From Lethocerus indicus (lineage: Eukaryota > Arthropoda > Insecta > Hemiptera > Belostomatidae), in contig JACDQD010000004.1 of NCBI GenBank assembly GCA_019843655.1, forward strand, positions 9,300,001-9,364,000: a stretch of DNA of 64,000 bases, given 5' to 3'. This document shows, one piece after another, positions 40,253 through 55,200 of the stretch (the first letter of the stretch is position 1; every line of letters starts with the position of its first letter). The translations under genes were made by a program, and so were the position numbers. Below the pieces are notes generated by a model. The model had not been told where the DNA came from and did no database searches. It saw nothing but the letters and a program-made list of their open reading frames with translations.

Positions 40253-43200
40253 TATTTCATGTTTTAACTTTCAAAATTATTTTATGCTGTTTTATAATAA
40301 CAGTCCCAAGTAATGTTGAGGACTGCAATAGACGCATAGTCAACATTTGAAAAATTGATTTCAGCTAGTCATTACTACTCACCCAAAAAGTGCCAAGCCA
40401 AAAACCTAAGTGAGACCATCCTTTGATGTGGCAGGTGGAACAAGTGGACAGTATCTATCACTTGATTACTTGGTACTACCAAATTTATTACCCTGAAAAA
40501 ATTAAAATTTATATATATATATATATATATATTTATTTATACAATATTTTAAACCAATATTATAATCATTATTATTTTCTTTCAAGTTTTCATGCTAACC
40601 TGAAATCATTTTTAAGACCATGTCCCACAAACTTGACACCGTTATCTATGAGATATCTCAGCTTCAGGTAAGTTGATTTCAGTGTAGTCAGGTGTTTTGA
40701 ACTGCATGTTGCATCCAAATCGCCTGGTTTTATCCCTGAGAACTTTGTAAGATAATCGAAAACCTGTTCCTGAGTTGAGATGTAATCATCAATGAAAGCA
40801 GTACCTTCCAAGACTCCTTGACTGTCGAGTAGTTAATTTGTATTGAGGTTCAGGTTCACATAAGGTAATTTTAAATATGTAATACAAAACCAATTAAACT
40901 ATATGTTCCAAGTAATATTGGTGGCTTTTACTCTAATTATTAGAATTATTATTATTATAATCAATTTTTATTTTGTTTGATGTAATTATATAGTAATAGT
41001 GTGCCCTCAAATGAAGACATCCACATAAACATGGGGTGTAAGCCTGGTAGTCGAACTGTTAATGTACAGACTGGCTATTGGCCAAAAGGGCCTGAGGTTC
41101 TACCAAAATGTTGATGCTGTTGAGATAAACAAAGCTTGAGTGTGACCAAAACAAGTAAGGATTTTACATTTCACATGAGTTAAAACTGCCTAAAGGGAGT
41201 TCAGAACAAGTTCAACAGGCACAAGCAAACATAGTAATTTGAAACTGTTTTAAAGCTACTTAAACATAAGGCCAAGCATGACAAATTCAAAGACTTTTCT
41301 GCCAATGAATGTTTTGAATTTCCCACTGGAATAAAAAAATTGTTGGGCATGTACTTAGATTGTGATATCACCAAAGTTAATTTAGAAAAAAGTTTTGAGA
41401 ATTTACATATTGATTTTCTAAAGCTAGGAATATACGAAATGAATCATCCTCATTACTGGAAGACATTTTAAATTTCGTAATGTGAAACAGATGAAACATA
41501 ATTTATAAACTTACCCCCTAACACACGATATCCTAGCCACTGACATCTGGGAAGGTTTGATTGTAGCCAGTTTTCCATCACTCCTCAATTCTGATTCTTC
41601 ACGGTTTAAAGTTACAAATTCTGCATCCATAGCAACCAAATCACCTGAAATGAAAAAAAGAAATTTGATATTGTGGATTCTCCACTCTACAATTTTAATT
41701 GTAATACTATTTTAATAAACATTAGAGGAAATACTATTCTGAAAGTATGATACAAAAGAATTATATTTTTCTTTTAAATGAAAATAAAATACACTGAAAT
41801 ACAGTATGAAGATTAGATGTCACTATTTTTCTGAAAAATTGACATAAGAGCCACAATAATTTAGGAATTGATTTGTTTCAATGAAGATTAGAGTCTATTT
41901 CAGGAAATGGAAATATTAGGTTTATGGAAAAATATAAAGCACAACATTTTGGTGAGATAGAATTGCAAAGAACATAAATAAGATTAATTACAGGGTGCAA
42001 GGAACAGAGGAGGGTAATTATGATATAAAGTATAAAGATATATAATATATATAAAATATAATAGTAATTATTATTGAACTGTGTGAGCTGAAATTATGAA
42101 GTTAATTATAAATATAATAAATAATTTTAACTTCATTTTTTTGCAAATCCAAAACTGTCCAAAAGCCTCAAATGGCTTCTCCAACTTGGGTATCCAAATT
42201 ATCTACTATATATTCTCATACACACACATGACATATACATATACATGTAAGATGAAAACTGGTTAAAGTCACTTACCTGGCTGAGGTATTTCATGAGGTG
42301 CTAATGGTGTAATATGTGTCAGTTTTGTGCCATCCACAAAAACATCTGGGGCTATTGAATTCCGATATGGTGAACTGCTCTGTTTGGTCCTACCATTGTG
42401 GTCCTGCCAATAGAGAATGCATGGAATCTTCCAATCTATAGAAAACCACACTGCCTCCTGTCCCGGAACCGGCGATATACTATATCACAATTGTCAACAA
42501 TCATTTTCAAACTCCTACAATTATAAATTGTATATAACATAAACCAAAAAAAGTCAAGAATTCATTTTTTTTACCATTAAGAAATAATTTTCCTATCAGA
42601 GAAATATATAAAAACTATTGCTACAATACAAAATATCATATAATGATATATAAATATAATTTGAAGATTCTTTTATTGATGGAGGGATTTTATTTTTATT
42701 TACCTGAAGTCATTGAATATGTACCACTGCGATGTTTGCGAAGAGTCTCTGCTGTAAAGTGGCCCGACATTGATAATGGCAATAAGGTTTTTCCTTTCAT
42801 CATTCACAAAACAGACAACTGCATATAAGTCATAAACAACAGACTGCATGACTCCTGGCCCCTGGATATATAACACTTAATACTGTACTATTAACAAATA
42901 TAGTAAATTAGGCTCAATGCACATATATCCAGTAATACATTGAATAAATAAACAAAGTTCATTTTAAAGGTAAGAAACTATCATCTAACTATTTTCAAAA
43001 AATTATAAATGAATGAACATTTAAGAAAAACCAAAAAGTACATTCTTGCTACTGCTTAGAACTAGTAACCAATAGAATTTTTCATTGAGGAAGAAGTAGA
43101 ATTCCCACATGGTGCAAATATTTAAATGGCCCTTACAAATCTGTTTTAATGAATCATTTGACAGAAGTTAAAGGCAAAAAATTTTTTCAAATACATCAGT

Positions 43201-46200
43201 TGCTTATATGTAAACAGAATAATTTTGGGAACAATAACTGAATTAATTAATAACAAATTGTATTAAGAAATTAAAAAAAGAAAGAGTGTAAAAGTTGGTG
43301 ATTTTGAAAACAACAACATATAAATTATAATATATGAATCATACAAAAACTCCTTGAAATTGATCTTGACACTCAACAATCAGTCCCACAGAAAGATCTT
43401 AATATGAAAGCTCCTGAACTACCCTGAGCAATACAATGATTTAATACCAAATCTGAGTCCTGTGTTTCAGCCTCAAGATGTCCCTCTTCGACCTTCTCAA
43501 CTGTAACATCACCTTCATTGGACACACTAATTCTGATATAAGATGGAACCCATGAGTGACTGTAGTACAGATGAGATGGAGCCAAGGGAGCAGTTTCTGG
43601 TAACAAAAACATCAAAATTGTCAGCTTAATTATCAAGTATGCCCATCTAAGTTCAATAGGTATCAAATTGGATGTTTCTAATTAAGCTATAGATTTTTTC
43701 AAATAATACATCCTGGGTGATAAGTACTGACTAGTGATTACTTAAAGGTATGCTTAAATGTATAAAACACTAACATTATTTGTTTACATTTAATAACTTA
43801 TAACACATGTATCTCTCATCTGGTTTCAGCCGTAAATGCCTGAAGAAAATTAAAACATAAAACCACTTCTATTTTCTTGGAAATGTTCATGATAATTCTG
43901 AGATTAATTGTAATATATGTCACAGTAACAATTATGATAATTAAGTCATTTTCTTTTGTACTTCTGATACAACTGGCATCAGCAAGTTTAAATTATATTG
44001 ACTAGTTCTGTGCTTTGCAATAACATTTTACCTGTAGTTTGGTAATTGTTATTTGCTAATATACTGCAATTCATATAAATTCAAATTCACAGCCAGTCCC
44101 CACAATCATAATGAGTAGGTTGACTTTAACTATTAGTTACTGTTTTCACAACTATAAATACAATCTTCATATTTAAATTGTGTAGGATCCACACATTGTA
44201 CAAATTTAAATATTTATTCATAACTTACCAGAATTCTGTTGGGGATGTTTAAACCTACACCCAGCTCTGTTGCACATGTTGCCATAACGACACTGCTTAG
44301 CAGTTGCACTTCTAAGATCGCCAGAGCCAGCAACTACTTTCAGAACAACTGCATCCATTTGATCTTTCCAAAACTTTTTATCCTGTGAAAATTTAATATC
44401 TTTACTGAATTTGAAGAACTGAATGAAGTTGGTGTCACCCCGATGTAAAAATAACTTTCAATTGTTTCTACTTAACATGTTTAAAATCAGGCTGCTTTAG
44501 ATAAATATCTGAAAGGTGTTTAAGATGTTTTCCCCTTTATTTTTATATAGTAATGCATAATTCAATGCAGTGCTAGGTATCTTAAAAGTTGGTGTTAATA
44601 TTGTGTTTATAAAATTCATTATTTTGGGGTGTCATTAGTTTTGTGATTGAATATTTGTATTTTTTTTATTAGTTATTCTGTTAATATATATTGGACTGTT
44701 ATTTTATCTTTACATTTATTTTACTGTAAGAAATAGTAGGAGATTCTGTATTTGTTAGAAGATGAATGTGATTAGGGATTACAAAACATATAATTTCACA
44801 TACATTTGTCACAGTATACAATTTTCTGTACTGTAAAATAAAATCTTATTATTATAAATTTTTATTTTATATTCAAGGTTTAAAGAAGTCCCAGTAATTT
44901 CACAGTAATACTGGTTTTGTTTGAAAATTTTACTGAATTACCAATAATAGAAAAAGTTTGTATTTGCAATCACTAGTAAGGATTCAAACATTTAGAATTG
45001 ATAAAAAAACTTACAGTTTCATTATTGTTTCCACAGTTCATTGACAAGATCTGTGGAAGAGACTTCACTTTTCTCTCCTGGTGCGTTGGCTGAAATTTAT
45101 GACACTGGTCACACCAGGCTGGTGTAACCTGAGATCCACACATACTTTTGCATAAAACTTCACAGAAACTAACTTCCCTTGGCTCAGATAAGGTCCACAT
45201 CTCTGCAAAAAAATATCATTAATATAATTCCCACAAGTCCTTTAATATGACCCAAGTTGAAAGAATGAAGACAGTATATTTCATGTTAAAGGTAATGAAA
45301 GAGCACTGCAATAAGAAATATAAAATGGAACTGGAATGAATAATTTACAACTTATTGTTTAGCAATAATAACTGCTTAAATGGTAGAAAGTTTTAATTAG
45401 TTGGTCAATTTTCTTTTATGATATAGATTGGTAAGACATCAAATTCATACAAATAAACTAACTTAAAAGTAATCCAAAAGCCCAATGTATCAATTATCTT
45501 ACTGATCATCTTAGAGGCAGGTAAGAAAAGCTTTGTACATTTTCTTCTGAATGAGGATTTTATATACGTTGAATTTAAAAATAAATTCAACTTACCTTTT
45601 CCATGGGGATAATGTAAGTTATGTATTAAAAGAGTGGCATCTTTATTGCTCTTGTGGTTGCACTTAAGACAAGTAAACATGTGAGTCTGTTTACTTCCAA
45701 ACAACCTGCTTATTTCAGTTTCTCCTTTTGTACTATCTTCAAAAACATCTTCTGTAATGAAAATTAAAAATACTTTTTAAAAATAAACTACTATTAACTC
45801 TTGAGTTAAATGTCTGCCTTTGCTGCAGCCTTTCGGTAACAATTAATAGTCTTTTGCTACTTCGAGATAATTTTTGAACGCATAGCTTATATCAACTATA
45901 ATTTATTAAACAATACAATGACAGGTCAATGGAAGAAAACAGATTTAAGAGAGAGAGAAAGAGAGAGGATGCTTAGACTAGAACAAACAATTCATCCTGA
46001 CTTTTCAAGTATTGTTCTGTAGGCATGTGCCTAGGAGGACAGGGTGAATGGAAAAGATAGACAAGGATATGATCAAGGGTGATCTGACACTTCCCCCTAG
46101 AAGACCCTAGAGAGAATTGAAGTCACAACAAATGAAAAATCAAGAAGGGTTCACAACCTATAACTAAACAAAGAAACAGTACAATATAATTTGGATCTCC

Positions 46201-49200
46201 TGTACACCAATTAGTGTTTTTTAAATTAATTTTTGTTATCAGTGTGAAGAAAATACTGTGCAAAAATTAACATAACATAAAATATAAAAAAAATAAATTA
46301 TATTTATTAAACAAAGAATAAATCAAATGAAAAATTGTTTTGCAATAAACAAACTGTCTGACCGCTAAGTTCTGCTTTGACTTTTGTCCTTTTTCTGTGT
46401 CCTTGAAGGTCAATACTTGGGAAGTCTGTGTCCCTGTAAATGAAAGCGGGCTTCAGGTCGTTCCCCTTCCTTTTGTTTTCCAGAAGTTCAGAATGCAACT
46501 GGTGCAGTATAAATCTGTTCCAGCTCTGTACGCACATGTAAGAAAAAAGAGAAGACAAACAAAAATCAAAATTCAACAACTCGATTTCACTTGAAACCAC
46601 AAAAAGAAACCTAAACTTCAAAAAAATTAAAAAAATAAACAAAAAACAAAAATCAAGTCTTTCCAATACAAAGGATAGATACCCACTTAAAGTATAACTG
46701 TTGATTTTCGGTCAAATCAGAAAGAAGTACTATCAAGCTTATCCATACATAGATGAATAGTTGAATCCAAAGATTTTACGATATATGTTATTGAGTGACA
46801 TATGTAAAGAAAACTAATAGATATTTTTCAGTTGCAACCAATAGAACACCAATGAAACAGTACAAGCATAATTACTATAACCCAACATTTTGGGACTAGT
46901 AAATAAAGAGTAAAAGATAAGATAGTTGATTCAAATGTTTATACATATACTTGCATACACATATGTAGTATGTGTGCAAACATTATTATGCTTACAAATC
47001 TGCTTCCTAATTTTCAAATTATTAATGACCAATTAATCAAATTCAATTTTCCTAGAAAAACCTTTCATTATTTCCTACGTAGTAAACCAATCACAACCTC
47101 CATTAAATATTTATTCAAATATTTAACCTATAATAGTAGTTACTTTATTTGGGATAGAAACCTTATACATTTTGCTACCTGACTGGGTACCAAATAAACT
47201 GCAACATATTTTGATATATTAATATCATACATGCTGTTTTATTCAATTTTTTTTCTTATTTGAATTCTTTCTAATGTTCTACTGAGAACTTAATACAATA
47301 AAAATGCAATGCCTTTTATAATATTTGATAGTAAAAACGCTAATCTCAGATCAATAATAATTAAAGGAGGAAAGGAAACAACGCACAGCCAGTATTTCAT
47401 TCTGCTATTTGAATAGCAGAAATCAGAGAAAATCATCTGCATCTTGCCTGTATGAGCTGTATGAAATTGGCCTCCTGAAGTGTTGTATTGTCTGAAAGTA
47501 TAAGATGAAGAGCTGAAGCCTCTTTGGCTGATCTGAGGGCCCTGAGAAGGTTGCCCGAGTGGCATGGGGTCCCTTTTGAAGTGGACAACATATGGAATAG
47601 GAAGCCGAGTTCACAGCAAACACAGAATTCTGCTTTACAACTGTGTGATAACACTACATCCCTCAGGGGTTTTGTGAAGAACAACACCTAAATGGAATAA
47701 TAATAATAATAAACCACATATATAATGATAAAATGAAATATTCTACATGGCAAGTGTATATGTATTAAAAAAACTTATTCTAATATTTTACTGAACTGAT
47801 GATTTTTTGACTGATAATTAATCACTCAATTAGAATAAAGTTATTTTCTTTTAATACTTATGCTACAGTAACAAAAACTTGTTTACTTGGAGTATTGCAT
47901 TGCAGTATGAATTCGGCAATGTAGCTTCGAGACCACTAAACCCTGTCTTGTATTGGTCTGATTCCAATTCTACTTGTTCCATAATTTTCATGTAATGTTT
48001 GATATCTGGCTTACGATATCGTTTGGGTATAGCGACAAATCCTACACCTCCTCCCTCTGATGACTCTTTCAATGACCTCCAATCATTGTTCCTCCATCTG
48101 CAGTTACCTCCTTGTTCCAGGTACTCCAGAGGCACCTGTTGGCACATTATTACTTTTATTAGGCAATTATTTGTTTAATTCATTTATTGTTTAATAAAAT
48201 GTATGTCCCAAATTTCACACTAACCTAATTGAACAAGTATACCAATTTGGAAAAAAGGAAATGTATATTTTCACTTCTTTGAATACTATTTATAAAAAAA
48301 AATCAAACTTGATTATAAATTATGAAACCTGATTTTGTTATTCAACAAAATGACTATACTGATATTAATAAAAAACTATTTGTTGTACCCCTAAATATTA
48401 ATTCATTAATAAAATTCAATATTAACAACCTTTTGCTGTTAAAATTGTTTGTAAAAAGGCATGGTTAGTTATGAAAGAGAAATATGACAGACATATTCCA
48501 CCTCAGTTGCTCTAATAATAAATTATTAGATAGTTAATTTATTGACAAAATTTAAACAAACAATACAAGTACCAATATATTTTATAGTAACACCAAGCAG
48601 GGGAGAAACAAAACCGAGACAAGAATAACCTATAAACCTATATTCTAACAATGAGAGCAGAAAAGATATAATGAAGGATATAAATAAAATAAAATAGTGA
48701 AACAATTATGTAAACATTCACACAAACAAGAAACACAGAAAGCCAGAGTTGCTAGAACGAAACAGAACCTCAAAAAGACACCCCATATGAGGACAAGAAT
48801 AGTGAATATAGTTTTAATGTATAATACAGAATTAATATTATTGCAACTTATAGCCTATTGTTTTAAATACTTCAAATCCTCAAAATTCTCAAACTATCAT
48901 CTACATAGAAGAAATTATAGTTTCTTTTACACTGATACCATGATTCCTTGTTATATTTAGTTTTGTTAATTTCCATTTTGTTGTTATTATTATTATGGCC
49001 CTTAATTTATGATCATAAAATGGGAATTTAATTTGAACACATACAAAAATACACAAACATATACAATCACACATATATATTGTCAGTAATAATAATTTCA
49101 TTGTATTAAAAATATTTATATATTATTATAAGAGTATAACATTTCTACCTACAAATTTAAGCAAAACTCATTCCAAGTAAAATCTCTCTTTCCCTTACTT

Positions 49201-52200
49201 TCAGTTTTCATACGAATTGGTTAATGTTAGTATGTTTACTTTTACAGACAATTATATTATTTAATTAATTTTAAGTTAATTAAGGAAATTATGATAATAA
49301 TCAGGAATAGGCATTTATTCAAATGGCCAGTTTAATTAACAGACTGAATCATCGCTTCATATTTGTAGCAAAACAAGACGCACCAATTACCTAAATGAAA
49401 TAATCACACCTGAAAGATCTCTAAGAGGGTGGAGTGTAAACATTTATTATAAATAGTATGACAAAATGTGTTCTGGACTAGACTTCATGATGTGTTTCCT
49501 TCACCAAAGCTTTCCTCACCTTCTGTTGCAACATGAGTCAATACAACAACAGACACATTTGGTCAGTTTTCACTTAATGACTAAAGATCATGTACAGACG
49601 AGTACCACACACTAGTCATTTTTCATGCATTCAAAGATATAAGAAGTTTAAAGAACATAGAAGACAATTTAATTTTCAAATTCATTTATTGGGAGATTAA
49701 TTCAGTTTTCAGAAGTGCAAAACAGTAAGATCTCTGTCCATTGAAGAAAAATCTGGGGATACTGGGGAGTTATTAAATTACATTCCTGTTCTCAAACAAG
49801 CATATATTTTTCAGTCAAAAATTTATCCATATAATACATCTTCACAAAAAAATAAAACATCAAAATCTCTAAAGACTATGAAATTAAAACTAGCACTAAC
49901 ACTTTCCAAACAACTCTTGGACAGAAAATAAAAATAATTTGAGAAAATTATCAAATTCAAAGAATAACTCCCAACATATTAGATCCTACACATTGCGAGG
50001 CTACAATATATTTTTTCATTTGCATTAAATATTCTAAATAATAATCACTTGTATCACTTTGGCACACGTGGAAAAAAAGAAAAACAACACTAGTGACTCA
50101 TAAGCGCGCACATTAACCACACTTGAGGTTCCATATGGAGAATACAGTGCTCATAGAGATGATGACAGTAGTTGTGTGATGATGGTGAAGTACAAGAAGT
50201 AGAAGTAGAAGAAGAATTGAGGAGCTATCGTTCCGCTTAAGAAGAGATCCTCTGAACAGTCTGTAACCAGCCCAAAAGGAACAAAAACAAAAACAACCTC
50301 TTTTAGTAGACCAGTCACTAAGCAGATAGCTCTAACAGCACTGTACAACACACAACGCACTCATACACAAAACTCACTCCCTAAATTAAAATAAAAAACA
50401 CTTGATCTCAATAAATATTATTTAATAGAATAATTGAGCCTTCAATCCTACCCCAACCCACAACATTATCACAGATATACAACAATCAGGAAAGTCTAAA
50501 ACAACATAATTCTAGGAGTTCAATAGGAGCAAGAGGTGACCAACCCTTTTTCAAGAAAGCACCTGCCTACAGAGGAGGTAAAATTAAAATATTGTCCAAT
50601 TGAGTGAAACACGTAATTCATTCTCCCTTAGCATATTACAATGTCCACTTTTTCAAATTATGCAGCATATATACCACATAAGAATAACATCATTATTTCC
50701 AGAGTTTTTCCTCTGTAATGAATACGCAGAGTTAAATACGAATAAAACAAATGATTACCTGATTTCTCCTCTTTGTGTTAGGATTGGGTGCATATCCAAT
50801 TGTCCCTTGCATTTTCATGGTGCGTAATATCTCAGGATCAATGGCAGGTGTTCTCCTACATAACACAGCTAATGCTAACTTTTGTTTTTATCTGATAAAG
50901 GATGATTTAATATTTGCACATCACAAAGTACATGCATATGTCCACAATAGAATGATTTTGATACATGTAAAAAACAAATTAACTTTTAAAAATAATTCTG
51001 ATTTGTTGGCCAAATTATTATATTAGAATCAACTTTTTAATTTCAAATACACTAAGCAGAATTAATTAGAATCACTCTTATATAAAGGATTAACGTTGTA
51101 AGTATGTACAGCTGTAAATAGTCCAATATAATATTGGAGGATCTGGAATGATTGTCGATATAGATGGAACCAAATTAAGAAAATCTAAGTACAATATAAG
51201 GGGATGTCGTCACCACTCTAACTTTCCTGGGGATCCCCAAATGAATATCTTCCATTAATTGTAGAATAGTAATAAACAAAGATAAGGAATAATAATCTTG
51301 CAATCTGTAGGTAATTAGACAATTTCTTCCAATACATGATGAAATATTTTATGGAATTAATGTCCTTATACAAATGAGCTATGAAATCATATTTACTAAG
51401 AGTGAATTAAACCAACAGAACTGGCTGAAGTTTGTTGTTATATATGTCTGAAATTTTCAATCTTTTATCATATATGAACCACATAAATAATTTAAATATA
51501 TATTTACAACCTATCTCACATATTTCTAACCTGTTCATGTGTTGATTAACATGATAAAATGCCTCTTCAAACAACATTATTCCTTCTTGTTCTTTTATCA
51601 CCCACTTTTTTGATATTTTTACTTTATTCTACAGATGGCTCCTTTAGATTATATACAATAATCAGCACATGATCAAACAATTGAAAAGCAATGTTGCAAC
51701 AAGAATTATAAATAGAAATTGAATTTTTACATAACACTGAGTTAGTAACTAAAACAGATGATTATCAGACGTATGATTGACTGTCAATACTCATGTTTTT
51801 GGTCCATTGACCAAACAGGGTTTGGTTTGTTGATGGGTTTTGACATAATGCTATCAAAGACTTGCAAAAAAAGTCTAGAACTAAATAGTCTTGAGTTTCA
51901 AAAATTTGTAATTGTCTTACCAAACTCTATAGGGTGATACATATTTGTTAATTTCAAGTACTATTTACAAATAAAAAAAATAATTTCAATTTATAATTCA
52001 ACAACAAATATAAACATTTCAATATATAAAAACAATATAGTAATAACACATACAATGTAACAAAAATAAATTAAAAACACCAAATATTGTGTTCTAAATA
52101 CCTGTATTGTTTTTTAATAAACTGTTCAGGCCATTCAGAGAGGAGGGGCCCTGCAGTAATTGGAAGGGGAACAGCACTGTATATTGCCATAGTGTCATCC

Positions 52201-55200
52201 ATACTGATAGACCCATAGGGTTCAATGGGGTCAGCAAATTCAGTAGGCCGGGAGAAAGCATTGAAGACTGGATTAGAACTTGATGTTAACATATGCAGTG
52301 AGCCCGCTGAATCACCAATGCAAACTGCTTGACTGGAGGAGCTAACATCTAAAGCAGTTACCAAGCAAGCACCACTGTTGTTTACCTGGTAAAAATAAGA
52401 ATACACAAATTGAGCTCATTGTTTTAAATTCAAAGTTATATTCATTACACAGACAAACAAAGCAAATTTCACAATAACAATAAATTAGAGTAAAGGAATT
52501 AAAAGAAGTATAAAATATCTGCTATTATTCCATTAGGTAGACTCATACCTTAGAATGATTTCTTTTGTTTTAATATTTTACTTTTATAAAATATTAATGG
52601 GATAAATAATTACTGACATAAATATAAGACATCAAGTAAAAATAAGAAACTCAAAATTAAAGCCTGTACTATTACATTACATTATATGTACACATTTCTA
52701 TACTAGTGGTATGTTACTGTATATATACCAAAATACTTGAATTATAACAATTTGTAAATAGATAAGTATATCTATAAATAGGTACAAAATAAAAAAAATC
52801 AATGCTACCTCAAAAATTATATTTTAGCTGTGAAATCCAAATATTGAACTTCAGAACAACACAGAATATATCAATATTTTATGCTTTAAATATTTCTACT
52901 GCTCACTACACAGAAAGCCATAAATATTTACATACATTAATGATCTATGTAAATTATATATTAATATTATAATTATGCCAGAACTATTATCCATTGAAAT
53001 TATTTTTTTCTTTAACTTTTGTTTATTCCAAATAACAGCAATGCCTTTATGCAAGGAATAAATCTACATTTTACTATTCATGAAAAATGTAAAATAATAT
53101 TGAAAGATCTAGATGTGCTATAACATTACTTAAAATATGTAGCAGACGGTATTTATAAGAAATAATATGTATTAACAATGAAATAATGGGAATTCTTATC
53201 AAAAACATGATTGTCACCTCTTGTGCTTTTGGCATGTGCCAAAAAGCATATCTTTGATGAAGTCACAGCCCCTCGCAGACACCATGTATATAACATTTTT
53301 TAAAAATAATTCTCCTGTTAGATATCATTTTCTTTAAACTTAATAACTGTATTAATACAAATTTAATATTTTTTCATAGTATTTATATTACCCAATAATG
53401 TGCTAACACATTATATGCAATGAATGGTGTGTTGTGAGATCTAAATCCCATGGCTATTGTCATTACCACAAGCTCTAACCACTAAAGCACCACTAAATTA
53501 AAATTTAAAAATCTCAACAAACCTGATATATGGACATGTCAGGTTCAGAGAGGGTGACAGTTTCAACAAACTGTACTTGACCAGCTGGTGATGCTACTGC
53601 TAGTCTAGATGAGAAGGAAGGCATGAACCTCAGGAGAAATGGATCGAGCAGCACTGGTATAGGAGCAACTGCCCTCAACATTCTTAGGTCATACACCAAC
53701 AACAAGTTATCAACAGCCAACGTTCCTTGCCTAATCCACCAACAATTAAATATGTAATATTAGACTGAACTAAGGAGCGCAAAATAATTTTTAAATTTAA
53801 AAACTGCACTATAATAGACAACTGTAGGACCTTATTTCTTCAATTTTTAATAAACAGTAACCTGCTTGAGAACCCGCAACTGACAAGAAGGTGACCGTGT
53901 ATATCAAAATCTGAGAGGCTTCCAGCATGAGTTTCCAGGGTATGTTCCACTCTGAGAGTGTGAGGGTCCCTTAAAGATATTCTACCTCTTGGTTCCCCAC
54001 AACAGATGAACCTTCCATGTTGCCTTAATATTGCACAACCACCCTCACCAACATCAACCTGAAGATGTCAATAACAAAATAATTACTATTCCAAATGTTC
54101 ACAACTGTCAGACAGAAACTAGGGCCATCAATATTATTCATACAAATTAAAGAAAATGTTCTCAATTTTAAACTATTAAAAAACTATATATGGCTATGAA
54201 TGTTTTATTACTTAACACAGAGGCATTCCCTAGTGTTAAAATTGTTAGCTTTGGTCAATAATTATTTTTATATTTATAATTTAATGCTTACAACATAAAT
54301 TTGTAAAAATAATGTAATGACTGAAGATAATGGCATGGATAACTAGATGATAATATTTTATTTGTTCCCCAATTTAAGTTCTTCTGACACTTATCAATAT
54401 TTTTATTCCTATACAAGAAAGTACAACACAAGGCCAACATTTTCTAGGTATTTTCAAAAGAAACACTGGACTGCTGCATAAAGCATAAAGCATTATTTTC
54501 ATTAATAATTAAAATATCAAGATGTACATTTCAGTTATTGATATAAAACCACAAAAAGAAAATAAAAGAACAAAATAAACTTACAGTTTGTATTTCATGA
54601 CACTCATTTAAATTGAATTGTACAAGCTTCCTGGTGTGTCCGCCCAAAAGCAGAGTATCAGGGGAATGTTTCATCTGCAGGAGGCATTGCATTTCTTCCA
54701 TATTTTCAGAACTGTCAGACACAGTGATATTCATAGAAATTAAAGAAAAAGTTTCCTGTTTTAATTTATTAGTTTAAACAAAACTAATATTTGCATTGGA
54801 CGGTTTAATTTGGAAAAGGACAACTAGATAAATCTAGATTGTTTCCCAAATTTAATATAACTGAATAATTCTACACTCTTAGATAGGAAAGTATGGATAG
54901 ATATAAATAATATAATAATAATATATTAGAACATAGTTTAAATATACTAACTAAAACATAATTATTTGACAATAATCAAATGTAGTATTCAGAAACCTCA
55001 AAATAACACTTAATGATAATTTATTATTATTTATTATTACTGTCAGTATTTGAAATATCAGGTTTATGTATTTTGTCTGCGTACCTATGAGTGAAAACCG
55101 GTATTCCCCTTCTTAGTTGATACCTTAGTGCAGTTGGGGTCAATGCTAATATTCCTCCTTCAACCGTATGCAGACATCTCACTTCTTCAGTCTCAGATTG

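Noticed and set aside
41040..41150. possible further tRNA-derived repeat (AGCCTGGTAGTCGAACTG...)
   Set aside because: The box-like sequences are too degenerate and no second copy was convincingly matched in the window.
42854..42861. alternative acceptor for PAN2 exon 16 at 42861
   Set aside because: It would break the phase left by exon 15; the acceptor before 42854 keeps the frame.
45950..46140. purine-rich stretch resembling an old retroelement tail
   Set aside because: No continuous frame or defined ends; only a vague resemblance.
50775..51026. 83-codon plus frame
   Set aside because: Shadow of PAN2 exon 8 (50759-50855, minus), whose frame reads GTIGYAPNP as expected for PAN2.
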